Shown here in pieces: positions 9,189 to 16,750 of a DNA stretch of 64,000 nucleotides. Location of the stretch: the NCBI GenBank assembly GCA_030750865.1, contig JASMHE010000008.1, positions 620,001 to 684,000 of the forward strand, given 5' to 3'. The DNA comes from Alphaproteobacteria bacterium (GTDB taxonomy: Bacteria; Pseudomonadota; Alphaproteobacteria; Micavibrionales; Micavibrionaceae). Position 1 is the stretch's first letter. Each line of letters opens with the position of its first letter. The translations under genes were made by a program, and so were the position numbers. The notes beneath the pieces were generated by a model that worked only from the letters and a program-made list of their open reading frames with translations, did not search any database and had not been told where the DNA came from.

Positions 9189-9707
9189 ATGATCGCTTAC
9201 TTACGTTCTTCCCTTACAAACGCACGGCTCGTCAGCGCCTTTGTTGTCTTTATATCTGCATTTTCATTGGTGTCGGCCCTGATTGCCGAACATGTCTTCG
9301 GCCTGCAACCTTGTATCCTGTGCTTGTATCAGCGCGTTCCGTTCGCGATCAATATTGTGTTGGGGCTTGCTGCCTTCGGTTTCCTGCTGTTGCCCCGCCC
9401 GGCCATTGCCCGCGCATTTCTCTTGCTGTGCGGTCTTTCATTCACAGCATGCGCCGTAATTGCTTTTTATCATACAGGCGTAGAACAACATTGGTGGGCA
9501 TCTTTTCTGGAAGCATGCACCGTATCATTCGACAATCTTGATCCGGAAACGTTACTGGCAAAGATTGAAAGCACACAGGCCGTGCGCTGCGATGAAATTC
9601 CGTGGCAAGACCCGATCATCGGTCTTTCGATGGCAAATTACAATATCGCGCTATCTGCCGTGTGCGCTGCAATCTGTTATTACTGCGTCTTTAAGAAAAC
9701 GCAATAA
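9189..9707 (+). CDS. dsbB: Disulfide bond formation protein DsbB family
   Basis: Inner-membrane oxidoreductase that reoxidises DsbA and passes electrons to quinone. 172 residues with four predicted membrane helices. The first redox pair is the CxxC of LQPCILCLYQR (about residues 41-44); a second pair, EACTVSF and VRCDE, lies in the second periplasmic loop, as in DsbB. Preceded closely by the ExoD-family gene. Its last 17 bases overlap a small convergent gene on the other strand. No dsbA is visible nearby. Confidence 0.88.
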   Translation: MIAYLRSSLTNARLVSAFVVFISAFSLVSALIAEHVFGLQPCILCLYQRVPFAINIVLGLAAFGFLLLPRPAIARAFLLLCGLSFTACAVIAFYHTGVEQHWWASFLEACTVSFDNLDPETLLAKIESTQAVRCDEIPWQDPIIGLSMANYNIALSAVCAAICYYCVFKKTQ

Positions 9708-9816
9708 TATCCACGATTGTTGACGCGCCGATAAAGAGCATCAGATAGAACAGATAAAAACCGACAGATTGTTTAAAACTGCGTTTTTTGGATAAATCGA
9801 ATAAATCGTCAAACAT
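9691..9816 (-). CDS. Small membrane protein of 41 residues
   Basis: A short frame from ATG at 9814-9816 to TAA encodes MFDDLFDLSKKRSF, then one hydrophobic helix (about 19-40, with GFYLFYLMLF and ASTIVDIIAF). The charged start followed by a single membrane span looks like a genuine small membrane protein, and it resembles short hypothetical proteins I have seen in alphaproteobacteria with an FDLSKKR start. It overlaps the 3' end of dsbB tail to tail. G-rich sequence (GGGGGCGG) lies just before the start. Function unknown; it is too short for family assignment by eye. Confidence 0.5.
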   Translation of the reverse strand: MFDDLFDLSKKRSFKQSVGFYLFYLMLFIGASTIVDIIAFS

Positions 9817-9966
9817 TGCCGCCCCCGTGACCGCATACATATAGATAAAAACCGCCCTAACTCTTTTCTAAAAAGAGATATAGACCATAAACCATTAAAT
9901 AAATATGGAATTACATTTCTACAAAGAATGCAATAATATGTCAAGATATTATTTTGCAACGCAACA

Positions 9967-10554
9967 TTACGGAGGTGGAACGCGATGATGCGGCGCGCTT
10001 CTATGTTTGACCAACGCCAGCGGCGTTTTCAGGAAAATACCGATATCATAGAACAATCCTTTGACAGCGCCTTTTTCACGCATTGTGTCAATATAGGCAT
10101 GATCCAGCGCAACCATTTCCTCGCGCGTTAGACTGTTTGCGCCGCTAATCTGATAAAGCCCTGTTAAACCGGGCTTCACAGACTGCCGCACGGGATCGGC
10201 CGCCGTTTCCCAGATCGCACGGATCGGGCGCGGTCCGACAAGGCTCATATCACCTTTTAACACATTGATAAATTGCGGAATTTCGTCGAGCCTTGTCTTG
10301 CGCAAAAACGCCCCGACACGCGAAACACGTTGATCATCCGGCAGCGGCTCGCCCGCATCATTAAACGCATCACGCATTGTTTTTATCTTGAATATTTGAA
10401 ACGGCTTGCCGTGTTGTCCCACGCGTTCTTGCACAAAAAGCGGCGATGATTTTGTAATGAACGCCATCGTCACAGCCACAGGCAACACAATAGGCGCGCC
10501 CAACACAAGGCCCGCACCGGCAACAGCAATATCAAAACTGCGTTTTAACGACAT
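9967..10554 (-). CDS. Undecaprenyl-phosphate sugar phosphotransferase (bacterial sugar transferase)
   Basis: Transfers a sugar-1-phosphate to undecaprenyl phosphate to begin polysaccharide assembly. 195 residues, the short form with only the catalytic domain (PF02397): membrane re-entrant helix near 10-32 after SLKRSFDI, then [37 protein letters not shown] and [12 protein letters not shown]. The large polytopic N-terminal part of WcaJ/WbaP-type enzymes is absent. It stands alone, not in a polysaccharide cluster; the sugar is unknown. Confidence 0.9.
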   Translation of the reverse strand: MSLKRSFDIAVAGAGLVLGAPIVLPVAVTMAFITKSSPLFVQERVGQHGKPFQIFKIKTMRDAFNDAGEPLPDDQRVSRVGAFLRKTRLDEIPQFINVLKGDMSLVGPRPIRAIWETAADPVRQSVKPGLTGLYQISGANSLTREEMVALDHAYIDTMREKGAVKGLFYDIGIFLKTPLALVKHRSAPHHRVPPP

Positions 10555-10648
10555 AAAACATCCCTATCCGGCGTTTTTACGCTGTGTTCGCACACGCCCC
10601 TTTAATTATTATGACAATATATTCAATCCGCAACGAAAAAGCAAAATA

Positions 10649-10675
10649 AAAAAGCCGGGAAAAACCCGGCTTTTT
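10649..10675 (-). terminator. Rho-independent terminator
   Basis: AAAAAGCCGGG and CCCGGCTTTTT pair around a four-base loop with T runs on both strands. It lies 20 bases after the stop of the three-helix membrane protein and separates it from the sugar transferase gene. Confidence 0.85.
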
Positions 10676-10695
10676 GTCGTGATATTTATTTGTCG

Positions 10696-11052
10696 TTACT
10701 TATCGTGAATAGTCGTCATCAACGCAATCGGCACAAGACCGAGAATAACGCTGAAGGTCCATGCAAGATAGATACCTGCAATCACCATAATAACAGACAT
10801 GATGTCGTTATTTTTGCCTCTTTTGCTAACCATCATACCACCGAGCCACATCACAAAGAGTGATCCGACGATCGTATGGAACTGGCCACCTTCGAAGAAG
10901 CCGCCGATACCTGCATCAACCATTCCGGTCATTGCAAAGAAATGCAATGCCACTGATGAGATACCAACTAACAGAATAAGATGAACGATGAAGAACATAA
11001 ATGCTCCACCAAAGTCTCTCTTCTCTCCTACATCAAAATATTTTCCAAACAT
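10696..11052 (-). CDS. Hypothetical membrane protein with three helices
   Basis: 118 residues. An amphipathic start (MFGKYFDVGEKRDFGG) is followed by hydrophobic spans at about 17-40, 57-74 and 84-113, with a Lys/Arg-rich loop SKRGKNN between the last two. I do not recognise the family. The start is certain: AAAGGAGG lies six to seven bases before this ATG. The frame stays open further upstream to 11286, but that would run into the HNH gene and lacks a binding site. Confidence 0.8.
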   Translation of the reverse strand: MFGKYFDVGEKRDFGGAFMFFIVHLILLVGISSVALHFFAMTGMVDAGIGGFFEGGQFHTIVGSLFVMWLGGMMVSKRGKNNDIMSVIMVIAGIYLAWTFSVILGLVPIALMTTIHDK

Positions 11053-11092
11053 GACAACCTCCTTTGGTTTGGTTTCTTTGACGTCAAAAATA

Positions 11093-11662
11093 CTAGTCCA
11101 CCAACTCGGTGTCCCAGTACAGAAAATCCCCCCAGCTTTCGTGCAGGAAATTAGGAGGGAACTTTCTTCCGTGTTCCTGGAGTTCGTATATTGTCGGCTG
11201 TCGCGGATTATGCACCGGAAACATATTGCACTGATCGGGCATCTTGTTTCCTTTGATGGTGTTGCAATCACGACATGCTGTGACAATATTGTCCCAGGAT
11301 GTTCGTCCGCCGCGTGAACGCGGAATTAAATGATCAAACGTCAGATCATTGGTTTTGAACCCATCGCTGCAATATTGGCAGGTGAATTCATCACGCAGAA
11401 ATACATTAAATCGTGTAAAGGCCGGCCGTCTCGCCATCGGGATATATTCTTTGAGCGCCAGCACACTCGGTAGCTTGATTTCCCGCGACGTGGAACGCAC
11501 AACGCGCTCATATTCGGATAAAACAACAACGGAATCTCTGAAAACAGCTTTGACAGCTTCCTGCCAGGACCATAATGACAATGGAAAATAACTAAGCGGT
11601 CTGTAGTCGGCATTTAATATAAGCGCCGGACATTGTTCTAGCGGGGTTTGTATATCACTCAA
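11093..11662 (-). CDS. HNH endonuclease family protein
   Basis: 189 residues. The C-terminal half has the zinc-stabilised HNH core: CQYC at 95-98, DH at 110-111 (TFDHLIPRSRGG), Asn125 (WDNIV) and CRDCN at 130-134. The N-terminal half (LILNADYRPLSYFPLSLWSW, residues 14-33 and on) belongs to the widespread alphaproteobacterial form, which is kept outside mobile elements, so it is more likely a housekeeping or repair nuclease than an intron enzyme. Translation starts at TTG (11660-11662) behind AAAGGAG. No partner gene is evident. Confidence 0.88.
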   Translation of the reverse strand: MSDIQTPLEQCPALILNADYRPLSYFPLSLWSWQEAVKAVFRDSVVVLSEYERVVRSTSREIKLPSVLALKEYIPMARRPAFTRFNVFLRDEFTCQYCSDGFKTNDLTFDHLIPRSRGGRTSWDNIVTACRDCNTIKGNKMPDQCNMFPVHNPRQPTIYELQEHGRKFPPNFLHESWGDFLYWDTELVD

Positions 11663-11736
11663 TATACGTCTCCTTTCCCAAGATCACTTCGTCTATAGAG
11701 CGCTATAGTCAAAGTGACGATCCGCTGGCTGCGGCG

Positions 11737-11774
11737 GAAGTCCTTTTAGAGTTACTATACAAATCAAGGACTTC
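11737..11774. promoter_or_regulatory. Inverted repeat upstream of the HNH gene
   Basis: Perfect nine-base arms GAAGTCCTT (11737-11745) and AAGGACTTC (11766-11774) flank 20 bases containing TACTATA. Sitting 75-110 bases before the HNH start it could be an operator around a promoter or a leader hairpin. No matching regulator is known to me. Confidence 0.35.
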
Positions 11775-11921
11775 GCGTAGTCTTTATAATTATATTATAC
11801 AATATTTTCGAAGTTATACCTAGAAAACCCACAAAGATTCCCACAATGCACCGCAGCATTATGCGTTTTATTTCAACAGCTTATATTTTTGGGTAATTTT
11901 ATTACAATCGTTAACGATTTC

Positions 11922-12581
11922 TTAGGAGAAAATCTGCGATAAAAATGCAGCACCATCACGAATCCCTGATTCGTCAATACCGTGCGAAAGCCCCTCTGTG
12001 ACCTCTCCCTGCACATCATAACCGCCCTCTTCCAGAGTCTTTTTGGCTTGTTTATACGCCGACAGCGGCACAACATCATCTTCATCCCCGTGGATCAACA
12101 TGATCGGCATTTTGTGCAGATTGGCGGCAATCGTATCATCGCCCCAGACCAGCGCGCCGGAATACCCCAGAATACCAGCAAAACACTCTTTGTAACGCGG
12201 GCCGGTATATAAACTCATCATCGTGCCTTGTGAAAAACCAAGCAGCGCCGCTTTATCTGCGCCCAGATCATATTTGGCGAGCTGCGCGTCAATATAGTCG
12301 CTTAAGACCGGATGCGCCTCTTCAACGCCTTTTATCAGCGCTTCATCCGTACGCACCTGTAACGAAAACCATTGATAACCGAATGGCGCCATATCACACG
12401 GGAACGGCGCATCCGGCGAGACAAAAACGGTATCAGGCAATGTTTTGGCCAGAAACGGCGCAAGCGAAATCAAATCCTGCCCGTTCGAGCCAAGACCATG
12501 TAACAAAAACACGATATTTTTCGGCTTCAACCCTGATGCCGGACCATATGTATATGTTTTTAATTCTTTGCCTTGAACCAT
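11922..12581 (-). CDS. Carboxylesterase/phospholipase of the alpha/beta hydrolase family
   Basis: 219 residues of the Abhydrolase_2 family (PF02230), cytoplasmic enzymes that hydrolyse small carboxylic esters or lysophospholipids. The oxyanion region HGLGSNGQD is at 28-36, the nucleophile elbow GFSQG at 115-119 (Ser117), the acid in HGDEDDVVP (Asp168) and the histidine in GLSHG (His200). Length is normal for the family. The natural substrate cannot be read from sequence. It is transcribed away from the iron permease gene. Confidence 0.9.
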   Translation of the reverse strand: MVQGKELKTYTYGPASGLKPKNIVFLLHGLGSNGQDLISLAPFLAKTLPDTVFVSPDAPFPCDMAPFGYQWFSLQVRTDEALIKGVEEAHPVLSDYIDAQLAKYDLGADKAALLGFSQGTMMSLYTGPRYKECFAGILGYSGALVWGDDTIAANLHKMPIMLIHGDEDDVVPLSAYKQAKKTLEEGGYDVQGEVTEGLSHGIDESGIRDGAAFLSQIFS

Positions 12582-12627
12582 ATCGAACCACCTTGTGACT
12601 TAATTTTGTCCGTTCCGTATTTTACAC

Positions 12628-12677
12628 TTGTCAATGTAACATGACCGCCCTATTAATTGAGAATGATTTTCATTAAC
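12628..12677 (+). promoter_or_regulatory. Promoter with overlapping Fur box
   Basis: TTGTCA (12628-12633) and TATTAA (12651-12656) stand exactly 17 bases apart. Immediately after the -10, 12659-12677 matches 15 of 19 bases of the classical Fur box (GAGAATGATTTTCATTAAC). A repressor bound here would cover the transcription start, so the permease gene is predicted to be shut off when iron is plentiful. Confidence 0.75.
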
Positions 12678-12700
12678 AACATATCATAAAGGTAGATATC

Positions 12701-13489
12701 ATGTTTGAAACAATGCTTATCACGTTTCGCGAAGGGCTTGAAGCCTTTCTTATTGTCGCCATTACACTGGCTTACCTGCAAAAAACAGGACGCGCCCATC
12801 TGGCCAAAGCTGTGTACGGCGGTATCGCGGCAGCCCTGCTTATCAGCGCAACCACAAGCTTCCACATTCAGGAGCTCGCCGAAGATCCCGTCATGGAAGG
12901 CGCACTGGCGATGATTGCAGGTGTCCTTGTTGCAAGCATGACATTCTACGTCATCAAAAATGCACGCAACATCAAAACAAACATCACAGATAAAATCGAA
13001 CACAGCGCGGCAAAAACCGGCAACGCGGCTTATATCGGCGTTTTCCTGTTCATCACACTGATGATTGCCCGCGAAGGCATGGAAACAGCGTTGATGCTGG
13101 GCGGCATATCCACATACGCACACGCCACTGCTATTTTTGGCGGCGCGGTCGGCGGCTTGTTAATTGCAGCCCTGTTCGGTGCGCTATGGGTCAAACAAAG
13201 CAGCAAAATCAACCTGCGCCTTTTTATGCAGGTCACAGGTATCTTTTTATTCCTGTTTTCTATCCAGCTTTTCCTGTACGGCATTCACGAGCTTTCAGAA
13301 ATGAATGCGTTGCTGCCTGTTGAAGAATGGAATTACCCCGTTCATATGGCGACAGAGATGTTTGCGCACGGCCACTGGGTTGCACAGACGATCACCTACA
13401 GCCTGCTTGCCGTTCCGTGCGCATGGCTGGCCTTTTCATTCATCAGTGAAAAATGCGGCACAAATAAACAATTCAGCGCCGCCGAATAA
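12701..13489 (+). CDS. efeU: FTR1/EfeU-type iron permease
   Basis: Inner-membrane iron permease, 262 residues with about seven helices. The two family REXXE motifs are present: REGLE at 10-14 and REGME at 124-128, the expected iron-binding glutamates of the conduction path. The Fur box and promoter just upstream support an iron-uptake role. The partners EfeO and EfeB, usual in the E. coli-type ferrous system, are not adjacent, so the protein either works alone or with partners encoded elsewhere. A terminator follows. Confidence 0.9.
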   Translation: MFETMLITFREGLEAFLIVAITLAYLQKTGRAHLAKAVYGGIAAALLISATTSFHIQELAEDPVMEGALAMIAGVLVASMTFYVIKNARNIKTNITDKIEHSAAKTGNAAYIGVFLFITLMIAREGMETALMLGGISTYAHATAIFGGAVGGLLIAALFGALWVKQSSKINLRLFMQVTGIFLFLFSIQLFLYGIHELSEMNALLPVEEWNYPVHMATEMFAHGHWVAQTITYSLLAVPCAWLAFSFISEKCGTNKQFSAAE

Positions 13490-13513
13490 ACGCCGCATAA
13501 AAAACACAGCAAT

Positions 13514-13544
13514 AAAGGCCTTGTCTTTTCAGCAAGGCCTTTTT
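13514..13544 (+). terminator. Rho-independent terminator after the iron permease gene
   Basis: AAAGGCCTTG and CAAGGCCTTT form a ten-base perfect stem around a nine-base loop, ending in TTTTT. Confidence 0.88.
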
Positions 13545-13561
13545 GTTATAGTGATAAAGCT

Positions 13562-14446
13562 ATGGAACATCTCATCACGCGGTTCGCACCGTCACCAACA
13601 GGAAGATTACATATCGGGCACGCTTTTTCCGCGCTATTTGCCTATCGCAAGGCAATGGAAAGCGACGGAACATTCATCTTGCGTATCGAAGATATCGATC
13701 TGGGCCGCTGCCGCGATGAATTTATCGATGGCTTTTACGAAGATTTATCATGGCTCGGCATCACGTGGGCGCAGCCCGTGCGCAAACAATCCGATCATTT
13801 TGAAACCTACGCCGCCTATCTGGACAAGCTTAATGATATGGGCGTTCTCTATCCGTGTTTCTGCACACGTAAAGATATCGCGGCTGAAATCGAAGGAATC
13901 GGATCAGCCCCGCATCACATCCCCACAGGACCGGAAGGCCACCATTACCCCGGAACATGCCGTCATTTATCCACGCAAGAACGGCAAGACAAGATCAATA
14001 GCGGCGCGCCCTATGCCCTGCGCCTTGATCTTGATAAAGCCCTCGCCATTGCCGGTACAGACCTGACATGGACAGATCAAGACAAAGGCAAGCAAATCGC
14101 GACCCCTGCGATATTGGGCGATGTGGTTCTGGCACGCAAAGATGTGAAAGCAAGCTATCACCTCTGCGTCACCATTGACGATCATCTGCAAGATATTTCC
14201 CTTGTGACGCGCGGCAGTGATTTATTCTATGCCACACATCTGCACCGCTTATTACAGGCGCTGCTTGATCTGAATGTACCTGAATATTGCCATCACCCGC
14301 TGTTACTGGACGAACACGGTAAACGCTTTGCCAAACGCAATAATGCCGTCACACTCCAGCATATGCGTGAACAAGACGGCCTCAGCGCCGCACAGGTCAT
14401 TGCCCAAATAGACAGCTACGAAAAATCCGAACACCCCGTTCAATAG
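13562..14446 (+). CDS. gluQ: Glutamyl-Q tRNA(Asp) synthetase
   Basis: Attaches glutamate to the queuosine base of tRNA-Asp. 294 residues, the catalytic half of a glutamyl-tRNA synthetase without the anticodon-binding domain. HIGH is at 17-20 within FAPSPTGRLHIGH; zinc ligands Cys99, Cys101, Tyr129 and Cys133 are in place (CFCTR, YPGTC); the KMSKS-like loop reads GKRFAKRN near the C-terminus. It begins 17 bases after the upstream terminator, so its promoter must overlap that region. Confidence 0.93.
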   Translation: MEHLITRFAPSPTGRLHIGHAFSALFAYRKAMESDGTFILRIEDIDLGRCRDEFIDGFYEDLSWLGITWAQPVRKQSDHFETYAAYLDKLNDMGVLYPCFCTRKDIAAEIEGIGSAPHHIPTGPEGHHYPGTCRHLSTQERQDKINSGAPYALRLDLDKALAIAGTDLTWTDQDKGKQIATPAILGDVVLARKDVKASYHLCVTIDDHLQDISLVTRGSDLFYATHLHRLLQALLDLNVPEYCHHPLLLDEHGKRFAKRNNAVTLQHMREQDGLSAAQVIAQIDSYEKSEHPVQ

Positions 14447-14485
14447 CGACATTTTTTATGATATGTTGCGAATAGAAACATGATT

Positions 14486-14577
14486 CTCGTCATTGCGCGC
14501 CTATGTCGTCTTCATTTTATTTTTTTAGCAGGCACAAATGACGAAGCGCAGTCAAGCTGCGTGAGGAATGACGTAAC
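14486..14577. repeat. Palindromic dispersed-type repeat
   Basis: CGTCATTGCGCGC at 14488-14500 faces AATGACG at 14537-14543 and again at 14568-14574, with a CGCAG/CTGCG hairpin between. Sequences of this style (TGACGAAGCGCAGTCAAGCTGCG and the like) are typical intergenic repeats of alphaproteobacteria. It marks the left edge of the XRE/GIY-YIG insertion. Confidence 0.6.
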
Positions 14578-14607
14578 GCACTAAAAAGATAAAAGGACAA
14601 GACAGAG

Positions 14608-14931
14608 ATGAAGCATGACCTCATTCACATTCAAGGTAAACCTTACGCGCTTGTTCCGTTGCATGAATACCGCCTCATGAGCGGCATCAAGCAAGACAAC
14701 ACCAATGACGACCTACCTGATGACTTAAAAGACGCGCTCTTTGCGCGTCAGGAACATCCGGTTAAAATCCTGCGGGAATATCGCGGCTGGACACAAGCCG
14801 AACTGGCCAACAAAGCAGGCATATCCCGCCCTTACCTCACCGAAATCGAAACAGGCAAGAAAAACGGCTCGGTCCAGGCGATTAAATCCCTCGCGGACGC
14901 ACTGGATGTTGATACAGGCACGATTATTTAA
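14608..14931 (+). CDS. XRE-family regulator with antitoxin-like N-terminus
   Basis: 107 residues. The C-terminal part (about 53-107) is an XRE helix-turn-helix: LREYRGWTQAELANKAGISR, then YLTEIETGKK and LADALDV. The N-terminal 40 residues (HIQGKPYALVPLHEYRLM) resemble the short strand-helix start of Phd-type antitoxins. It precedes the GIY-YIG gene by one base, so the two are surely translated together and this protein probably represses the pair. Its own function as antitoxin is inference. Confidence 0.85.
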   Translation: MKHDLIHIQGKPYALVPLHEYRLMSGIKQDNTNDDLPDDLKDALFARQEHPVKILREYRGWTQAELANKAGISRPYLTEIETGKKNGSVQAIKSLADALDVDTGTII

Positions 14932-14932
14932 G

Positions 14933-15805
14933 ATGAAAAAAAATAACGCAAAAACGATTGAAATCTTCTTACCAGACGGAAGCCCCAAGAGCATAAAAGT
15001 GGCGAGCATAACAAGTCGCACTGCTGAAGTCACTTACATCCCTCGTTCAAAATTAGAACATGCAAAAAAACGAGATAGTCTCCACAATGTAGGCATATAC
15101 CTATTGGTAGGCTCTTCAGAAGAACACGCAAAAAAAGAAGTATATATCGGAGAAGCAGAAAACTGTTTAATTAGGTTATCTCAGCATAACGCGACTAAAG
15201 ATTTCTGGGACTATGCCCTAGTCATTACGTCGAAAACAAATCAGTTCACAAAAACACATGTAAAATATTTGGAATGGCTTGCTTGCAAACTTGGGCGAGA
15301 AACCAAAAGATGTACTATAAACAATTCTACAACGCCATCAAAACCTTACGTCAGCGAATCTATGGAAGCTGACCTAATTGACTGTTTCGAGACTATCTCA
15401 ACACTGGTATCCACTCTTGGCCTTCCTATTTTCCAATCAACTAGAAATCAGGAAAGCGCAGAAAAAGAAAACCAACAAATTTTCACAATTTCGCGCCGTG
15501 GCATATCAGGAAACGGTATGTATACCGATGAAGGTTTTGTTGTACTAGCAAACTCCAAATTTCACAAAGAAACAACTCCTTCTCTTGCCCCTGCCGTCAT
15601 AAAAGAGAGAGAGCAACTCTTGAATGATGACTTACTACAGGAAACTGACAAACACTACGAACTGAAGGAAGATGTCTTGTTCAACAGTCCATCCTACGCA
15701 GGTGCTTGTGTTACGGGCCGAAGCACAAATGGCTGGACAGCATGGAAGCTACAAACTGGGGAAACACTTTCCGATGTCTACAGAAAAGACACAACAAAAG
15801 CCTGA
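14933..15805 (+). CDS. GIY-YIG nuclease-type protein with DUF4357 C-terminus
   Basis: 290 residues. GIY at 54-56 and YIG at 71-73 (VGIYLLVG, VYIGEA), Arg81 and Glu114 fit the GIY-YIG nuclease core. The C-terminal part (about 250-285: FNSPSYAGACVTGRSTNGW) is DUF4357, often found in restriction- or defence-related proteins. The start at 14933 is chosen because it sits one base after the XRE stop; an upstream in-frame start (14741) would bury it inside that gene. The base use is more A+T-rich than its neighbours, with AGA, ATA and CTA codons, suggesting acquisition by transfer. It ends two bases before the convergent amidase gene. Confidence 0.85.
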   Translation: MKKNNAKTIEIFLPDGSPKSIKVASITSRTAEVTYIPRSKLEHAKKRDSLHNVGIYLLVGSSEEHAKKEVYIGEAENCLIRLSQHNATKDFWDYALVITSKTNQFTKTHVKYLEWLACKLGRETKRCTINNSTTPSKPYVSESMEADLIDCFETISTLVSTLGLPIFQSTRNQESAEKENQQIFTISRRGISGNGMYTDEGFVVLANSKFHKETTPSLAPAVIKEREQLLNDDLLQETDKHYELKEDVLFNSPSYAGACVTGRSTNGWTAWKLQTGETLSDVYRKDTTKA

Positions 15806-15807
15806 AG

Positions 15808-16674
15808 TTATTTAAAAATCTCCGGCGTATCGAGCTGCTTATGATGCATTAAAATCGGGAATCGTTTGCGAATACGGTCCAGACGGTCGTGACTGATTTC
15901 CGCTGTGATGTACCCGACCGCATCGGCGGCCTGCGCAATGACTTCGCCCCACGGATCGATGATCATTGAATGGCCGTAACATTTGCCTTTATCACCATAA
16001 TCGCCCGTCTGTCCGCAGGCAATCATGTAACACCCGTTTTCCAATGCGCGGGATTTCAAAACAGGCTCCCAGTGCACCTTTCCTGTCGGCACGGTAAAAG
16101 CGGCGGGCGCGGCAAATATCTGCGCGCCGGCCTGTGCCATTGATGAAAACAGATACGGAAAACGGATATCATAACAAATCGACAAACCGAACATGCCAAG
16201 ATCGGTATCTACCATCACGGCCCGCTTACCTGCCCGTATAAAGGCGCTTTCCCTGTGTGTTTCACCATTCGGCAGGCACACTTCAAACAAGTGGATTTTG
16301 TCATAGGTCGTCATCAGGCGGCCATCCGGCGCAAAAAAATGACTGCGATTTGCCGTCAGATCATCCGTGACACGCACGGATAATGACCCGATATGCAGGT
16401 AAATACCCAACTCTTTGGCCAGATCACTGAAAAAGGCGGGCGCAGGATGGTCTGCTTCATACGGCGCGTCGCGAATCCAGCGCTTTTTATCATCATGCTG
16501 ATAATCCGTATATTCCGGCGTCAGAATATATTTGCACCCTTCTGCGGCTGCCGCCCGGATCATCTCTGCGCTATCCGCCAGATTTTTGGCACGATCCTCG
16601 CGGCTGTTCATCTGGATACATGCCGCCTTGAAAGACCGTTCCCCACTTTGATTTGCCTCTTTTTGATCTGTCAT
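15808..16674 (-). CDS. Carbon-nitrogen hydrolase (Nit1-like amidase)
   Basis: 288-residue member of the nitrilase superfamily. The catalytic triad is visible as Glu in LTPEYTD, Lys in YDKIHLF and Cys in SICYDIRFP, and the Nit signature segments LPNGETHRES and SRALENGCYM are present. Members of this branch hydrolyse deaminated glutathione (omega-amidase-like). In many alphaproteobacteria this gene lies beside comF and a glutaredoxin gene; here comF is two genes away on the same strand and no glutaredoxin is seen between them. Confidence 0.9.
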   Translation of the reverse strand: MTDQKEANQSGERSFKAACIQMNSREDRAKNLADSAEMIRAAAAEGCKYILTPEYTDYQHDDKKRWIRDAPYEADHPAPAFFSDLAKELGIYLHIGSLSVRVTDDLTANRSHFFAPDGRLMTTYDKIHLFEVCLPNGETHRESAFIRAGKRAVMVDTDLGMFGLSICYDIRFPYLFSSMAQAGAQIFAAPAAFTVPTGKVHWEPVLKSRALENGCYMIACGQTGDYGDKGKCYGHSMIIDPWGEVIAQAADAVGYITAEISHDRLDRIRKRFPILMHHKQLDTPEIFK

Positions 16675-16750
16675 GTGCGTTATTCTCTTTAAGTTCAGTT
16701 CCTTTGCGTTATATTAGCATAAATATCGTTAAAAACGTGATAGCAAAACC

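Noticed and set aside
9741-9959. 72-codon minus-strand frame downstream of dsbB
   Set aside because: It overlaps the more convincing 41-residue membrane protein in another frame and is Ile/Leu/Ser-rich spacer-like.
11053-11286. Longer start for the three-helix membrane protein
   Set aside because: The extension overlaps the HNH gene and lacks a ribosome binding site, while the ATG at 11052 has AAAGGAGG at ideal distance.
14741-14932. Upstream in-frame start for the GIY-YIG gene
   Set aside because: It lies wholly within the XRE regulator gene; the ATG one base after that gene's stop gives normal coupling.
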